Shown here one piece after another: positions 36,886-46,171 of a stretch of 64,000 nucleotides of DNA. The number at the start of each line of letters is the position of its first letter. Position 1 is the first letter of the stretch. Both the position numbers and the translations under genes were made by a program. This DNA comes from Candidatus Protochlamydia naegleriophila (GTDB taxonomy: Bacteria > Chlamydiota > Chlamydiia > Chlamydiales > Parachlamydiaceae), in NCBI RefSeq assembly GCF_001499655.1, contig NZ_LN879502.1, positions 1,674,001 through 1,738,000 on the forward strand. The letters are read 5' to 3'. Under the pieces are notes generated by a model, which did not search any database, was not told where the DNA came from, and saw only the letters and a list, made by a program, of their open reading frames with translations.

Positions 36886-37860
36886 GTGCGTGTAAACTTC
36901 ACTCAAGTCTATCATCACCATTTAAGTCAGGGGGAGAATCACCATTACGAATGGGAGCTAGATGCGATAAACCCATTTAATGAGCTCATCATTTCCTGGA
37001 ACGCCCTTCGTCCAGAAAATGGACGCTTTCTTGTTTTCGCAAGCCTCAAAATAGGTGTCTGGTCCAAATGGCTGCCCTATGCTTCTTGGGGAGCGAAGGA
37101 GCAGGCAAGCTTTGATCATGAGGATGAACACTTAAACTGCCGAACTTTTCAAGACCTTGTCAGTTGTATGGGAGAGAAAAAAGCCACAGGATTTCGGGTA
37201 AGAGTCGAGGTTCAGGAGGGTGCCCAATTCGAGCACTTCATCGCCCTCCATGCCTGCGCGTCTGCAATCGACAACCTCTATCTAGAGACGACCCACAACC
37301 AGCAGGATCCCCTGCTTTTAGACGTTCCCCCACTCTCTCAAATGGCCCTTACCCATCCACGTAATCAAAGTTTTTGCTCTCCCGTATCCACAACAGCGAC
37401 GATTCGCTTCCTTACAAAGGAGGCGTCCCTTCATCCTCTCTCATTTGCTCAAAAAGTGCACGACTCGAGATTTGACATTTACGGTAACTGGAGTTTCAGT
37501 GTCGCCCAAGCCTTCATCGAACTCGGACAGAAGTGGCACTGTTGGGTCGCCCGTTTTGCGTCACTCAATCAAGTCATTGATCAGTTAAAAGATGGAATCC
37601 CGCTTGTTGTTAGCGTCAAAGGACCGCTTCCAGGAAGTGCCCAATCCTACAATAGTGGGCATCTTATCGTCATCAAAGGCTTTAATCCCCTTTCCCAACA
37701 AATCATTTGCATGGATCCAGCTTTTCAAAAAGACTCAGAAACGACAATCTGCTACGATCTGCAAGATTTTATTCAAGCTTGGCAAAGGCGTTTGTTCGTA
37801 GCTTACGTGTTCCGACCGCTCATTAAGCAAAATATTACCCTAATAGATAAGCCTCTTTGA
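36886..37860 (+). CDS. C39-like (Peptidase_C39_2) papain-fold peptidase
   Basis: The protein is 324 residues with a GTG start. The N-terminal ~140 residues are a beta-rich module of unknown family. The C-terminal part has DVPPLSQM, the putative nucleophile C164 (FCSPVSTT), H259 (SGHLIVIKGF) and D277 (CMDPAF), the order and spacing of C39_2 peptidases. No signal peptide or ABC transporter is seen nearby, so it is not a classical bacteriocin processor. Substrate unknown. Confidence 0.72.
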   Translation: MRVNFTQVYHHHLSQGENHHYEWELDAINPFNELIISWNALRPENGRFLVFASLKIGVWSKWLPYASWGAKEQASFDHEDEHLNCRTFQDLVSCMGEKKATGFRVRVEVQEGAQFEHFIALHACASAIDNLYLETTHNQQDPLLLDVPPLSQMALTHPRNQSFCSPVSTTATIRFLTKEASLHPLSFAQKVHDSRFDIYGNWSFSVAQAFIELGQKWHCWVARFASLNQVIDQLKDGIPLVVSVKGPLPGSAQSYNSGHLIVIKGFNPLSQQIICMDPAFQKDSETTICYDLQDFIQAWQRRLFVAYVFRPLIKQNITLIDKPL

Positions 37861-37973
37861 AACGCTCATCGAAAATGCCATTCCTCTTTTACTAACGGGC
37901 CTTTCAAAATTGTGATATTTTTCTCGTAACAATCCTATACTCAAAAGTTTATTTCTGTTATTCTATTTGAACT

Positions 37974-38621
37974 ATGAACGAGATTTTATTTTTTATTCAG
38001 GTTTTATTAATTATAGGCTTTGCCTTGGCGGCTTTGAAGCTTGGTAAGTCAGCACTCACAGCATGGGTAGCAGTCCAGGCTCTCATAGCCAATCTTTTTG
38101 TGCTCAAGCAAATTACCCTATTGGGATTCGACGTGACGGCAAGCGATGCTTTCGCGATCGGAAGCTTATTGGGCCTTAACTTTTTGCAAGAATATTTTAG
38201 TAGGGAAGATGCAAATCGAGCCACCTGGATTTGCTTTTTTTTCATGGTTTTCTTCGTCCTTGTCTCGCAAATCCATCTACTCTATAAGCCTAGTCCTTAT
38301 GACGAGACACAACTAGCGTTTGTGGCTATCTTATCAGCATCCCCTCGTTTACTCATTGCATCGATGAGCGTATTCTTTGTGGTCCAGCAAATTGACATTC
38401 GATTTTTCTCTTTCTTGAAGAAAAAGCTGCCACAAGCAAGCTTCGCTTTACGGGCCGCTATCGCTCTCATTTTGTCTCAATTTCTAGATACATTCTTATT
38501 TAGTTTCGCTGGTTTGTATGGAATCGTTGCTTCTGTTGCCGATATCATCTTCATCAGCTTTATTGTAAAATTAGTTGTTATTTTTTGTTTCACTCCATTT
38601 GTAAGGTGGGCCAAAGCATGA
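37974..38621 (+). CDS. VUT-family queuosine precursor transporter (YhhQ-like)
   Basis: The protein is 215 residues with six or so membrane helices. It matches the COG1738 pattern, including NLFVLKQITLLGFDVTASDA, the NFLQEYFSREDANRA loop and SQFLDTFLFSFAGLYG. It imports queuosine precursors (queuine or preQ bases). The 4-base ATGA overlap with tgt directly downstream links uptake and use of the base in one operon. Confidence 0.9.
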   Translation: MNEILFFIQVLLIIGFALAALKLGKSALTAWVAVQALIANLFVLKQITLLGFDVTASDAFAIGSLLGLNFLQEYFSREDANRATWICFFFMVFFVLVSQIHLLYKPSPYDETQLAFVAILSASPRLLIASMSVFFVVQQIDIRFFSFLKKKLPQASFALRAAIALILSQFLDTFLFSFAGLYGIVASVADIIFISFIVKLVVIFCFTPFVRWAKA

Positions 38622-39748
38622 AATCTTTTCACTTCGAATTAATCCATCGCTCCAAGCGATCACGTGCCCGAGTCGGCCGCATCCATACACCGCATGGAAT
38701 AATAGACACGCCAAATTTTGTAGCAGTAGGCACTAATGGAACTGTCAAGGCACTAGACAACAGCATGTTGCACGACATCGGCCTGCAACTCATGTTTTGC
38801 AATACTTATCACCTTCTCCTACAACCGGGTACAGAGACTGTCAGACAAGCTGGCGGCCTGCATCAATTCATTCACCGCAAACTGCCAATCATTACAGATT
38901 CGGGAGGATTTCAAGTTTTTAGCCTCGCCTACGGAGGCGTTGCCGACGAATTAAAAAGCCGCGGCACAAAAAAACAAGGGGGATGTGTTCTTAAAATTAC
39001 GGAAGAGGGAGTGCTTTTTCGCTCTTACCGCGATGGATCTAAAGTCTTGCTTACGCCGGAAAGCTCGATAAAAGCACAAAAAGACCTAGGAGCCGACATC
39101 ATCATTCCGTTTGATGAGCTACCACCCTATCACATCGCCCCAGAAGCCTTAAAAAAGTCATTGGCTCGTACACACCGTTGGGAACAGCGCTCTTTGGAAG
39201 CTCATCTAAAAAATCCCCAACAGCAAGCCATGTATGCCGTTATTCATGGAGGTGTCGATCCCGAGTTGCGTCAAGCCAGCTGCTCATTCTTAACCGGTCT
39301 TCCCTTTGATGGATTCGCAATCGGTGGAAGCATGGGTAAAACCAAGGATGAGATGCATACCTTGCTTTCCCACACTCTTCCCCTCTTGCCACAGGAAAAA
39401 CCCAATCACCTACTCGGTATTGGCGATCTCCCCTCCATAGATAGAAGCATTCCGCTTGGCATCGACACATTTGACAGTTCATATCCGACTCGAGCTGCCC
39501 GCCATGGCATCTTATTGACCTCGCAAGGAGGCCTCAATATCACAAAGTCAGAATATGCAAAGAATTTTTCTCCGATTGAAAAAGATTGCGGCTGTCCGGC
39601 TTGCGCCAAGTTTACCCTGGCTTATATTCACCACCTTTTTAAGGCCCGGGAACTGACAAGTATGAGTTTAGCAACAATTCATAACCTCTACTTCATGGTG
39701 CAACTCATGCAAAAATATCGGGAAGACATCATGGAAGACAAGGTGTAA
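38618..39748 (+). CDS. tgt: Queuine tRNA-ribosyltransferase
   Basis: The protein is 376 residues. It has the catalytic Asp in ITDSGGFQVFSL, the nucleophile in GIDTFDSSYPTRAARHG, and the zinc ligands CGCPAC...H near the C-terminus. It exchanges G34 for a queuosine precursor in GUN tRNAs. The frame extends upstream to a TTG at 38585, but AAGGTGG 9 bases before the ATG at 38618 and the ATGA overlap fix the start. The chain is translationally coupled to the VUT transporter. Confidence 0.95.
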   Translation: MKSFHFELIHRSKRSRARVGRIHTPHGIIDTPNFVAVGTNGTVKALDNSMLHDIGLQLMFCNTYHLLLQPGTETVRQAGGLHQFIHRKLPIITDSGGFQVFSLAYGGVADELKSRGTKKQGGCVLKITEEGVLFRSYRDGSKVLLTPESSIKAQKDLGADIIIPFDELPPYHIAPEALKKSLARTHRWEQRSLEAHLKNPQQQAMYAVIHGGVDPELRQASCSFLTGLPFDGFAIGGSMGKTKDEMHTLLSHTLPLLPQEKPNHLLGIGDLPSIDRSIPLGIDTFDSSYPTRAARHGILLTSQGGLNITKSEYAKNFSPIEKDCGCPACAKFTLAYIHHLFKARELTSMSLATIHNLYFMVQLMQKYREDIMEDKV

Positions 39749-40049
39749 ACTAACTCTTCTTAATCTTTCCTTAAACGCCTAGGGTTTTGTAAGAGCTTCA
39801 TAATTTAAGAAACTGAGAATAGGAATCACCCAATTCTTATTCTCACCCTCCTATCCCCAACTCATTTTTCCAAGCCTCTCCAGCCTTTTCCCACTTGCCA
39901 GAATAAAAATCCACCAGCCAGCTTTCTAAGATCCCTTCCCCAAGCTTCATAAAAAATTTTTCACTCTTAATTGACACAATCAATTCTATAGCATATACAC
40001 AAAGCACTCAATTCATAGCAATCGGCAGAGAAGCCAAGGAGTCTATTAA
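39749..40049. other. Intergenic region between tgt and mscL
   Basis: It holds a hairpin after tgt (GAGAATAGGAA/TTCTTATTCTC, 39815-39844, no T-run) and the mscL promoter. No gene is seen. Confidence 0.5.
39971..39999 (+). promoter_or_regulatory. Promoter of mscL
   Basis: Consensus TTGACA (39971-39976), a 17-base spacer, and TATACA (39994-39999). The start point would be near 40006, about 44 bases before the ATG. Confidence 0.7.
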
Positions 40050-40481
40050 ATGCTGGCATGGCTAAAAGAATTTAAAGAATTTGCACTTCGGGGCAATATG
40101 GTTGATTTAGCGGTTGGTATTATCATTGGAGCCGCTTTTAGTAAAGCCGTCAATTCCCTCGTAACCGACATCGTCATGCCTCCTATTGGACTTTTGCTTG
40201 GAGGGGTCGATTTTAGTGCTCTGTCAATCAAATTGAATTGGCCTGGAAGTCCAGGAAATCCCGTAGAAATCAGATATGGCGCTTTCATCAACACTCTCAT
40301 CGATCTCCTGATTCTTTCTGGAGCCATCTTCTTAGTCATTAAGATGATGAATAGTTTGCACAAAAAACAGGAGGTCTTGCCAAACACCAAAGAGTGCCCT
40401 GAATGCCTGATGTCTATCCCACTCAAAGCAAAAAAATGCGGGCATTGCTGCTCTCCGATAACGAGTGAAAACAAAATTTGA
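40050..40481 (+). CDS. mscL: Large-conductance mechanosensitive channel MscL with C-terminal zinc ribbon
   Basis: The protein is 143 residues. The N-terminal helix and pore-lining TM1 are canonical ([20 protein letters not shown] followed by F), as is TM2 ([21 protein letters not shown]). The usual C-terminal helical bundle is replaced by a four-cysteine ribbon, CPEC and CGHC (~112-132). MscL releases solutes during hypo-osmotic shock. The ribbon would sit on the cytoplasmic face. Confidence 0.93.
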   Translation: MLAWLKEFKEFALRGNMVDLAVGIIIGAAFSKAVNSLVTDIVMPPIGLLLGGVDFSALSIKLNWPGSPGNPVEIRYGAFINTLIDLLILSGAIFLVIKMMNSLHKKQEVLPNTKECPECLMSIPLKAKKCGHCCSPITSENKI

Positions 40482-40528
40482 TAAATAAATCATACATAAA
40501 AGCAATGTAGAGAGGATCGGGCGATTAT

Positions 40529-41821
40529 ATGACTGAACTAGCCATTTTAGGAGGCCTTAAGGTATTTCCTCTCCCCTTTTACGAAAAGTGGATGCGCCCA
40601 AAAGAAAAAGAAAAGGCTTTGATCGCCTCACTCATCGATCAAGATGAATTATCCGGTTCAGGATTTGGCATCAGTTTAGAACTTGAAAAAGCCTTTGCAA
40701 ACTATATCGGCTGCAAACATTGCCTCTCTTTTAGCCATGGTACAGCAGCCATTATGGCAGCCTATTATGCAGCCGGTGTTGGGCCAGGAGACGAGATCCT
40801 CACTCCAGCCGTTGGCTACATAGCCAGCTATTCAGGTGCTCTTCATCTAGGTGCAAGACCCATTTTTTGCGATATCCACCCAGACAGCTTACTCATCGAT
40901 CCTCAAGAAATAAAAAAAAAGATCACCCCGCGCACCAAGGCCATCAACATCACCCATCTTAATGGGCGGGTTTGTGATTTGGAGGCTATTTTCCAAATCA
41001 GCCGACAATTCAATCTTCCCATTATCGATGACGCTTCTCATGCACATGGGGCCTCTTGGAAGGGTACCAAACTAGGTAACTTCACACATATCACCTGCTT
41101 TAGCTTACAAGGGTCAAATCCAAAGGGTAAAGCCGTTTCTGGAGGTGAAGGAGGGCTAGCCTGCACAAATGATACAGCCGCCTACCAAAAGATGCTGGCC
41201 TATTGTCATTTGCATCGGAAAGGTCTCCTTACAGAATTCCAAAACAGTCCATTTGAGAGCCTAGACAGCGAAGTGCTTGGACTGAAATGGCGAGCCCATC
41301 CTCTTGCCATGGCATTAGCTCTCATTTCATTAGAAAGTCTTGAAGAGCGCAATCAAAAGAGAGCTAAAAATTATCAGAAGACTATCGACTGTGTAAATGA
41401 TTTTTCTTTTGTTTCCTTTCCAATACCTACCAAAGAGACTGAAATGGGAGGATTTTATGGAGGCATAAAAATGATTTACCACCCCTCAAAACTCCATGAC
41501 CTTTCTTTACTTCATTTTTTACAGTGCCTAGCAGCCGAAGGAGTCCCGCTCGTTGAAGTTGGAGTTGGCTCTTGTGAATATCGTCGCTTTTTAGTTGCCA
41601 AGGGATTTGATTTGTGGGGCCATCATCGCGGCCCGCTTTTAGATGCTTGGCAAGGATTGGAACCTTATAGAGGAATAACAAAACAAGATTTTCCTCAAGC
41701 AGAACGCATGGACAATTGCGTTTTTACTCTACCAAGCTTTATTGACGTGGACGATGACTATTATACTTGTTTGACCGCAGCCTTTCGCAAAATTGAGCAG
41801 GGATATCACCGACTCTTATAA
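40529..41821 (+). CDS. DegT/DnrJ/EryC1/StrS family PLP aminotransferase
   Basis: The protein is 430 residues. It has the fold-type I pattern: HGTAAIMAAYYAAGVGPGDE, the PLP-contacting IIDDASHAHGASW (D167/D168), and the PLP-lysine most likely K201 in KAVSGGEGG. The segment before that Lys is a few residues longer than usual. These enzymes transfer an amino group to keto-sugars or cyclitols. It lies 12 bases before a GMC oxidoreductase; a product might be an aminosugar or aminocyclitol. No nucleotide-sugar enzymes lie nearby. Confidence 0.85.
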   Translation: MTELAILGGLKVFPLPFYEKWMRPKEKEKALIASLIDQDELSGSGFGISLELEKAFANYIGCKHCLSFSHGTAAIMAAYYAAGVGPGDEILTPAVGYIASYSGALHLGARPIFCDIHPDSLLIDPQEIKKKITPRTKAINITHLNGRVCDLEAIFQISRQFNLPIIDDASHAHGASWKGTKLGNFTHITCFSLQGSNPKGKAVSGGEGGLACTNDTAAYQKMLAYCHLHRKGLLTEFQNSPFESLDSEVLGLKWRAHPLAMALALISLESLEERNQKRAKNYQKTIDCVNDFSFVSFPIPTKETEMGGFYGGIKMIYHPSKLHDLSLLHFLQCLAAEGVPLVEVGVGSCEYRRFLVAKGFDLWGHHRGPLLDAWQGLEPYRGITKQDFPQAERMDNCVFTLPSFIDVDDDYYTCLTAAFRKIEQGYHRLL

Positions 41822-41833
41822 AATGACTTATCT

Positions 41834-43285
41834 ATGATTACGACTATCAACGATTATCTCAATTCGACGCTGCCCAAAGTAAAACTTTGCATAGTAGGCA
41901 CAGGTGCCGCTGGACTCGAATTGGCCACCCAACTAGAAAATTCGTTCGACTCAATTCTTTTAATCGATAGTGGATTCGAAACTTTCGACTGGCACACGCA
42001 AAAACTCGCTCACTTTCAGCAAAAAGGAATGGTTATCAGGAGCGTCGATCCCAATCACCCACTCAATCTTGAAATTGCTAGAGAACAGCAAACACATCTG
42101 CGACAATATGGAGGAACATTAAATATTTGGGGAGGAAAGTGGAAAGCGTTAGATCCGATCGATTTTTCACCCAAACTCTATCTCCAAGAGACAGGCTGGC
42201 CTATCACCTATGAAGAGCTGCATCCTTATTACCATGCCATAGCAGAAGACTACGATATAGCCGACCTCATTTGGCTAAACAATCATCCAAACGAGCTGCC
42301 TTCTACCATTTCACAGCTTCCTTGCTTTTACCCAAGCATTGATCTTTTAGAATGCATTCCAACTAATAGCAGCGTTAAATTCCACAAACGCTTGAAAGAC
42401 TCCTCTTCTATTACAGCCGTTTTAGGAGCCTCCGCAGTCAACATTCTTTTATCAGAAAATTTAAAACATGTTACCAAGCTCAATGTCCGTTCTCTAAATG
42501 GCGATGAATGGACAGTCCAAGCTGAACTGTTTGTTTTAGCCTGCGGCTCCATCGAAACCACCAAGTTGCTACTAAGCTCTAATTCACAGTTAGAAAAAGG
42601 AATTGGTAATCAAACTGACTGGGTTGGCAGAAACCTACTGGATCATCCTAAAGGTTACGTTGGAATGCTTTTTCCATACGACCTAAAAGATATCACCGAA
42701 GCACGCACTTTCTTTGAGAGTCGCAATAAAATACTAGAAATCGGCATTGCCCTTCACCCCAATCTACTTCGGGAATGGGAATTGCCCAATCATTGCATGA
42801 ATATTTTCCCTCGTTTGCATGGCAGCAAGTTAGCTTATGCAGTAAAAATTTACCTAGAGCAGCTTCCAAACCGGGAAAGTCGCCTATTTCTAACCAATGA
42901 TCGCGATACGTTAAACATGCCAGTCGCCTGTCTAGATTGGAAATTTAGAGAGCTGGACAAGACCTGCTTCAAACGCTTTATTGAGAAAATGACAGATTTA
43001 CTCGATTCGAATCGCATTGGCAGATTAGTCACTAATCCCGACTACGAAGAATTGACCTTTTTACGCGACGCCAGTCATCAGATGGGAACGACACGCATGG
43101 CTATGTATTCAACAAATGGTGTCGTAGATCCCAACTGCAAAATATTTGGGGTAGATAACCTTTATTTAATGAGTAGCTCAGTCTTTCCAATGGCCGGAAA
43201 TGCTAACCCAACCCTGACCATTCTGGCTCTCGCAAGAAGATTAGCCTCCCATCTTAAGCAAGAACAAAAAAAGCAAGCGAATTAA
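41834..43285 (+). CDS. GMC-family FAD-dependent oxidoreductase
   Basis: The protein is 483 residues. The FAD loop GTGAAGLELA (22-31) is followed by the GMC C-terminal signatures HQMGTTRM, GVVDPNCKIFGVDNLY and NANPTLTILALA. It oxidises an alcohol to a carbonyl, plausibly the keto substrate of the neighbouring aminotransferase, as seen with sugar/cyclitol dehydrogenase-aminotransferase pairs. It is in operon with that gene. The exact substrate is unknown. Confidence 0.85.
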   Translation: MITTINDYLNSTLPKVKLCIVGTGAAGLELATQLENSFDSILLIDSGFETFDWHTQKLAHFQQKGMVIRSVDPNHPLNLEIAREQQTHLRQYGGTLNIWGGKWKALDPIDFSPKLYLQETGWPITYEELHPYYHAIAEDYDIADLIWLNNHPNELPSTISQLPCFYPSIDLLECIPTNSSVKFHKRLKDSSSITAVLGASAVNILLSENLKHVTKLNVRSLNGDEWTVQAELFVLACGSIETTKLLLSSNSQLEKGIGNQTDWVGRNLLDHPKGYVGMLFPYDLKDITEARTFFESRNKILEIGIALHPNLLREWELPNHCMNIFPRLHGSKLAYAVKIYLEQLPNRESRLFLTNDRDTLNMPVACLDWKFRELDKTCFKRFIEKMTDLLDSNRIGRLVTNPDYEELTFLRDASHQMGTTRMAMYSTNGVVDPNCKIFGVDNLYLMSSSVFPMAGNANPTLTILALARRLASHLKQEQKKQAN

Positions 43286-43331
43286 GAATTCAGGAGGCAG
43301 CTCATTAATATTTTTTTTAATTTACTTTTGC

Positions 43332-43337
43332 TATAAT
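43332..43337 (+). promoter_or_regulatory. Extended -10 element of the 43379 gene
   Basis: TATAAT is preceded by TTTTGC, close to an extended -10; the -35 region is a T-run. It lies about 42 bases before the ATG. Confidence 0.45.
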
Positions 43338-43378
43338 AAAAATAGGGAAAAAATAGGAAATTACTTTTTGGTAGGTTT

Positions 43379-44146
43379 ATGAAGAATTCTTTTTTAAAAA
43401 CCATCAGCATAGGAGTTGTAAGCGCTCTTCTGATGATAGCTTCATACGCCAATGCCCAGGTCAACTACCCTTATACGAGTGGTCAAGCCGTCTTTGTCCA
43501 ATCACCTTACAACTCTTCCCTCTATACAAACTATGACTACAATTCCCGCCAAGGAGCAATCAACAGACTTCCAGCTTACACAACCAATCAAGCCGTTTTT
43601 GTTCAAAGACCTTATATGTCTCAACAAACGGTAGCCTCTTATCCATCAAATGATCGTTATAATCTTCCCCGAACCGAAAGCCGTTATACATCTCCTACAG
43701 CTTTTCCGACAACTGTTGCTCCAGCTTATCCCTACGGGACAACTAGTTCCTATATTTCTGGCCGTTACACAACCACAACTCAAACCCCAACATATAACTA
43801 TCCATACCCAACATCGAGCTATACATCGACTCTCAATTACCCTTACACAACCACTACCCCAACTACGACTTACCCTTCAACAACCGTTCAACAAGGACCT
43901 GCTAGCTATTACCCAGGAAGCCAACTTTCGCCAACAGGCTATCAAGCCGCAGGTTATAATGCTTACAAATCAAACTATGCGCAGCCAACAACAACAGCAC
44001 TACAGCGTCCAGCTAATGCACCTTCTGCCATTTATAACGATGCTTATCCAGTCACGACTGTTTCACAATATCCTTATCCTACTTCAACAACTGCAGCACC
44101 AGAAACAATCATCCAACCAGCACCCCCACCCAAGCCTAATCGTTAG
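43379..44146 (+). CDS. Secreted low-complexity Tyr/Pro/Thr/Ser-rich protein
   Basis: The protein is 255 residues. A clear signal peptide (1-24, cleavage after ANA) precedes a chain dominated by Y, P, T, S and Q. AVFVQSPY and AVFVQRPY are repeated near the N-terminus, and YPYPT-like units recur. No catalytic domain is seen. It could be an extended or cross-linked cell-surface protein; Tyr-rich extracytoplasmic proteins can be cross-linked, but that is speculation here. Confidence 0.75.
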   Translation: MKNSFLKTISIGVVSALLMIASYANAQVNYPYTSGQAVFVQSPYNSSLYTNYDYNSRQGAINRLPAYTTNQAVFVQRPYMSQQTVASYPSNDRYNLPRTESRYTSPTAFPTTVAPAYPYGTTSSYISGRYTTTTQTPTYNYPYPTSSYTSTLNYPYTTTTPTTTYPSTTVQQGPASYYPGSQLSPTGYQAAGYNAYKSNYAQPTTTALQRPANAPSAIYNDAYPVTTVSQYPYPTSTTAAPETIIQPAPPPKPNR

Positions 44147-44170
44147 AACCTAAAATAATGTCCTTTAAAT

Positions 44171-44198
44171 GAAAGAGGCCCCAATCGGGGCCTCTTTC
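44171..44198. terminator. Strong bidirectional terminator
   Basis: A perfect 12-base stem GAAAGAGGCCCC/GGGGCCTCTTTC with loop AATC, flanked by A/T on both sides. It ends the 43379 gene and may also end the minus-strand cassette that stops at 44254. Confidence 0.8.
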
Positions 44199-44253
44199 AT
44201 TCAATCCAAACACCTGCAAAAAATCATAGGCTCTCATTGCCTTCCCAATAGGG

Positions 44254-44958
44254 TTATCTGAATATCACTCCTAATTTTTTGATGAAATTCAATAAATAGC
44301 CAAATACAAACATCGTTTGATCACCGATCAAACTTTGAGGCTGCTCTGGTTGTGCATTGACAAAACTTACCGGCTGTCCCAGCAAGATATCTGATAGAGA
44401 TAGATGATTCCAAGTCATTCCTCCATCACTGGAGGTCACAACACGGCTATGATTAGACCCTCCCACATCGGATGACCAAGTAGCCACAATCACATGACCG
44501 TCATCAGAAATAATCACGCGATAGTCATCATTTGGAGTCTCTCCATCTAATGAGATCGTTGTAGCAGAATCTGTCGTCCAACCAGAATTAGAAGCGACCG
44601 CGACTTGAATGACCAAATTTTGAGTTGCAAGATCATAAGCCTTCCATATTGCCACAGCCCTCACCGTTGCAGAAGAAAATTGGGATGTCTTAAGAATTGG
44701 AGAAAAGGCATGTACTTTTGCGGGATCTGTTAAAGAGACAGTAGGGGCATTATAGGTTCCATACGATCCAACAATTTGCAAATAGCTCGTTGCAGTATCC
44801 ACTTTTTGCCAAACAGCAACGACTTCATTAGACCCATCAAAACGAACCTGTTGACTATCATATGCATGCAGATTTCCAAACAGAAAACAGGATCCTAGAG
44901 CCATAATAGATATTTTTTTGCTCAATGATTGAGCCATATAGCGTCCTTTAACCTTCAT
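44254..44958 (-). CDS. Secreted protein with Asp-box (BNR/sialidase-like) repeat
   Basis: The protein is up to 234 residues. A signal peptide (cleavage after LHA) is followed by beta-strand repeats of the form VRAVAIWKAYD / VIVATWSSDVGG. One clear Asp box is present, SSDGGMTWNHL. This suggests part of a beta-propeller, but only about 200 residues remain, short for a whole propeller. The first ATG overlaps the upstream stop as ATGA; a second ATG at 44937 has AGGA upstream. It is the last gene of the collagen-like cassette. Confidence 0.6.
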   Translation of the reverse strand: MKVKGRYMAQSLSKKISIMALGSCFLFGNLHAYDSQQVRFDGSNEVVAVWQKVDTATSYLQIVGSYGTYNAPTVSLTDPAKVHAFSPILKTSQFSSATVRAVAIWKAYDLATQNLVIQVAVASNSGWTTDSATTISLDGETPNDDYRVIISDDGHVIVATWSSDVGGSNHSRVVTSSDGGMTWNHLSLSDILLGQPVSFVNAQPEQPQSLIGDQTMFVFGYLLNFIKKLGVIFR

Positions 44959-46142
44959 AGTTGTTTAACACTCCCTTGCAGTCTTTCCACAAGTTTTGCA
45001 TTTGCGAAAGAAATATTTTTTTCTACAACTTCACGGACATTTTCCGGTAAATCGGGCTTTTTTAAAAGATTGGCGGATAGGATTTGACACTCCTCATATT
45101 TGCCAATCCAATAAGCACAAACAGACAACTCGAGCTGCATGTCATAGTCATTAATCCACCTCTCCACAAATAGACTATCTTGAGAAGCTGGTATAGAGAG
45201 ACCTATAGAAGCAATAAGATAAGCCTTTAAATGATCTTGTTGACTTCGATAATATTTCGCTAAATAGTAGAGAGGCTCAACTCTTGAGGGCCTATAGTGA
45301 TAAGCATCATAATAGCTTTTAATGAATGTCTCGGGACTTCTATTAAGCATTTGTTGTAATCTTGCGATTTGCAACTTAGAGTAAAAAATCTCCTGATCCC
45401 ATCCACCCATTTCAACCCGCTTTTCATACTGTTTTAAAGAAGATTCATACTCACCAGCATCTTTATAAGACTGAGCTAAGTAGAAAACATAACGGCTATT
45501 TGTCGGATCTTCTTTTAAAGCGGCTTCAAGAAGCTTTGCATCTTTTTGATATTTCTGCGGATCTTGGGATCTATTTCCATCGGTATTCACTATTTTTTGA
45601 ATGCCTTGCAGCCGATCAGATGTTTTATGCTGTGTAGAAGCTAAATATTCATGTAAAACTCCATACCATTTCCAATCGAGTGCATCTTTAATCAATAAGG
45701 GTCGGTCATATTGCAGATTGGCAAATAAAATGAGGCTGTTATAACAATCTAAATTCAGATCAGGCATTTTGAAATCAGGATTTAATCTCAATGTATCATC
45801 GGCATCCATCAACAAAACATAGTCGGCTTTTCCTTTCGCCAAAGCTAAAGCTTCGTTGCGATTATGCGCAAAATTGACCCACGGCCTTTCATGAAGTTCG
45901 CCTGGGATATCTTTCATGAACTCTTTAATCTTTTGCTGCGTACCATCTGTCGAACCAGTATCAACAATGACCCAATAATCGATGATTGGTTTGACTGTTG
46001 CCAAGCATCTTTCAATCACTGGAGTTTCATCTTTAACAATCATGTTAAGACAAATTCTTTCCCGGCTACTCTTAATTTCCTGAGCATCTAAATCAAAAAC
46101 AAAAAAACTACAAAAGATGAATATGTAATAAAGATAGCACAT
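44955..46142 (-). CDS. Exported GT2-family glycosyltransferase with TPR region
   Basis: The protein is 395 residues. A probable signal peptide (1-20, DLDA|QE) is followed by a family 2 GT-A domain: CLNMIVKDETPVIERCL, WVIVDTGSTDGTQQ, and the nucleotide-sugar motif LLMDADDTL (~113-116). The C-terminal half has TPR-like units (AQSYKDAGEYESSLKQYEKR). It lies 29 bases after the COLGALT-like gene. It is a candidate second sugar transferase for the collagen-like protein. An exported nucleotide-sugar enzyme is unusual; sugar donors are not expected in a periplasm. Confidence 0.8.
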   Translation of the reverse strand: MCYLYYIFIFCSFFVFDLDAQEIKSSRERICLNMIVKDETPVIERCLATVKPIIDYWVIVDTGSTDGTQQKIKEFMKDIPGELHERPWVNFAHNRNEALALAKGKADYVLLMDADDTLRLNPDFKMPDLNLDCYNSLILFANLQYDRPLLIKDALDWKWYGVLHEYLASTQHKTSDRLQGIQKIVNTDGNRSQDPQKYQKDAKLLEAALKEDPTNSRYVFYLAQSYKDAGEYESSLKQYEKRVEMGGWDQEIFYSKLQIARLQQMLNRSPETFIKSYYDAYHYRPSRVEPLYYLAKYYRSQQDHLKAYLIASIGLSIPASQDSLFVERWINDYDMQLELSVCAYWIGKYEECQILSANLLKKPDLPENVREVVEKNISFANAKLVERLQGSVKQL

Positions 46143-46171
46143 AGTATTCTGACTGCTGCGGGTTGCTGATT

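Noticed and set aside
38585-38617. Upstream TTG start for tgt
   Set aside because: The ATG at 38618 has AAGGTGG at good spacing and an ATGA overlap with the preceding gene.
43650-44153. A 167-residue frame within the Tyr/Pro/Thr-rich gene
   Set aside because: It is a shadow caused by low-complexity codons. The main frame has a signal peptide and better composition.
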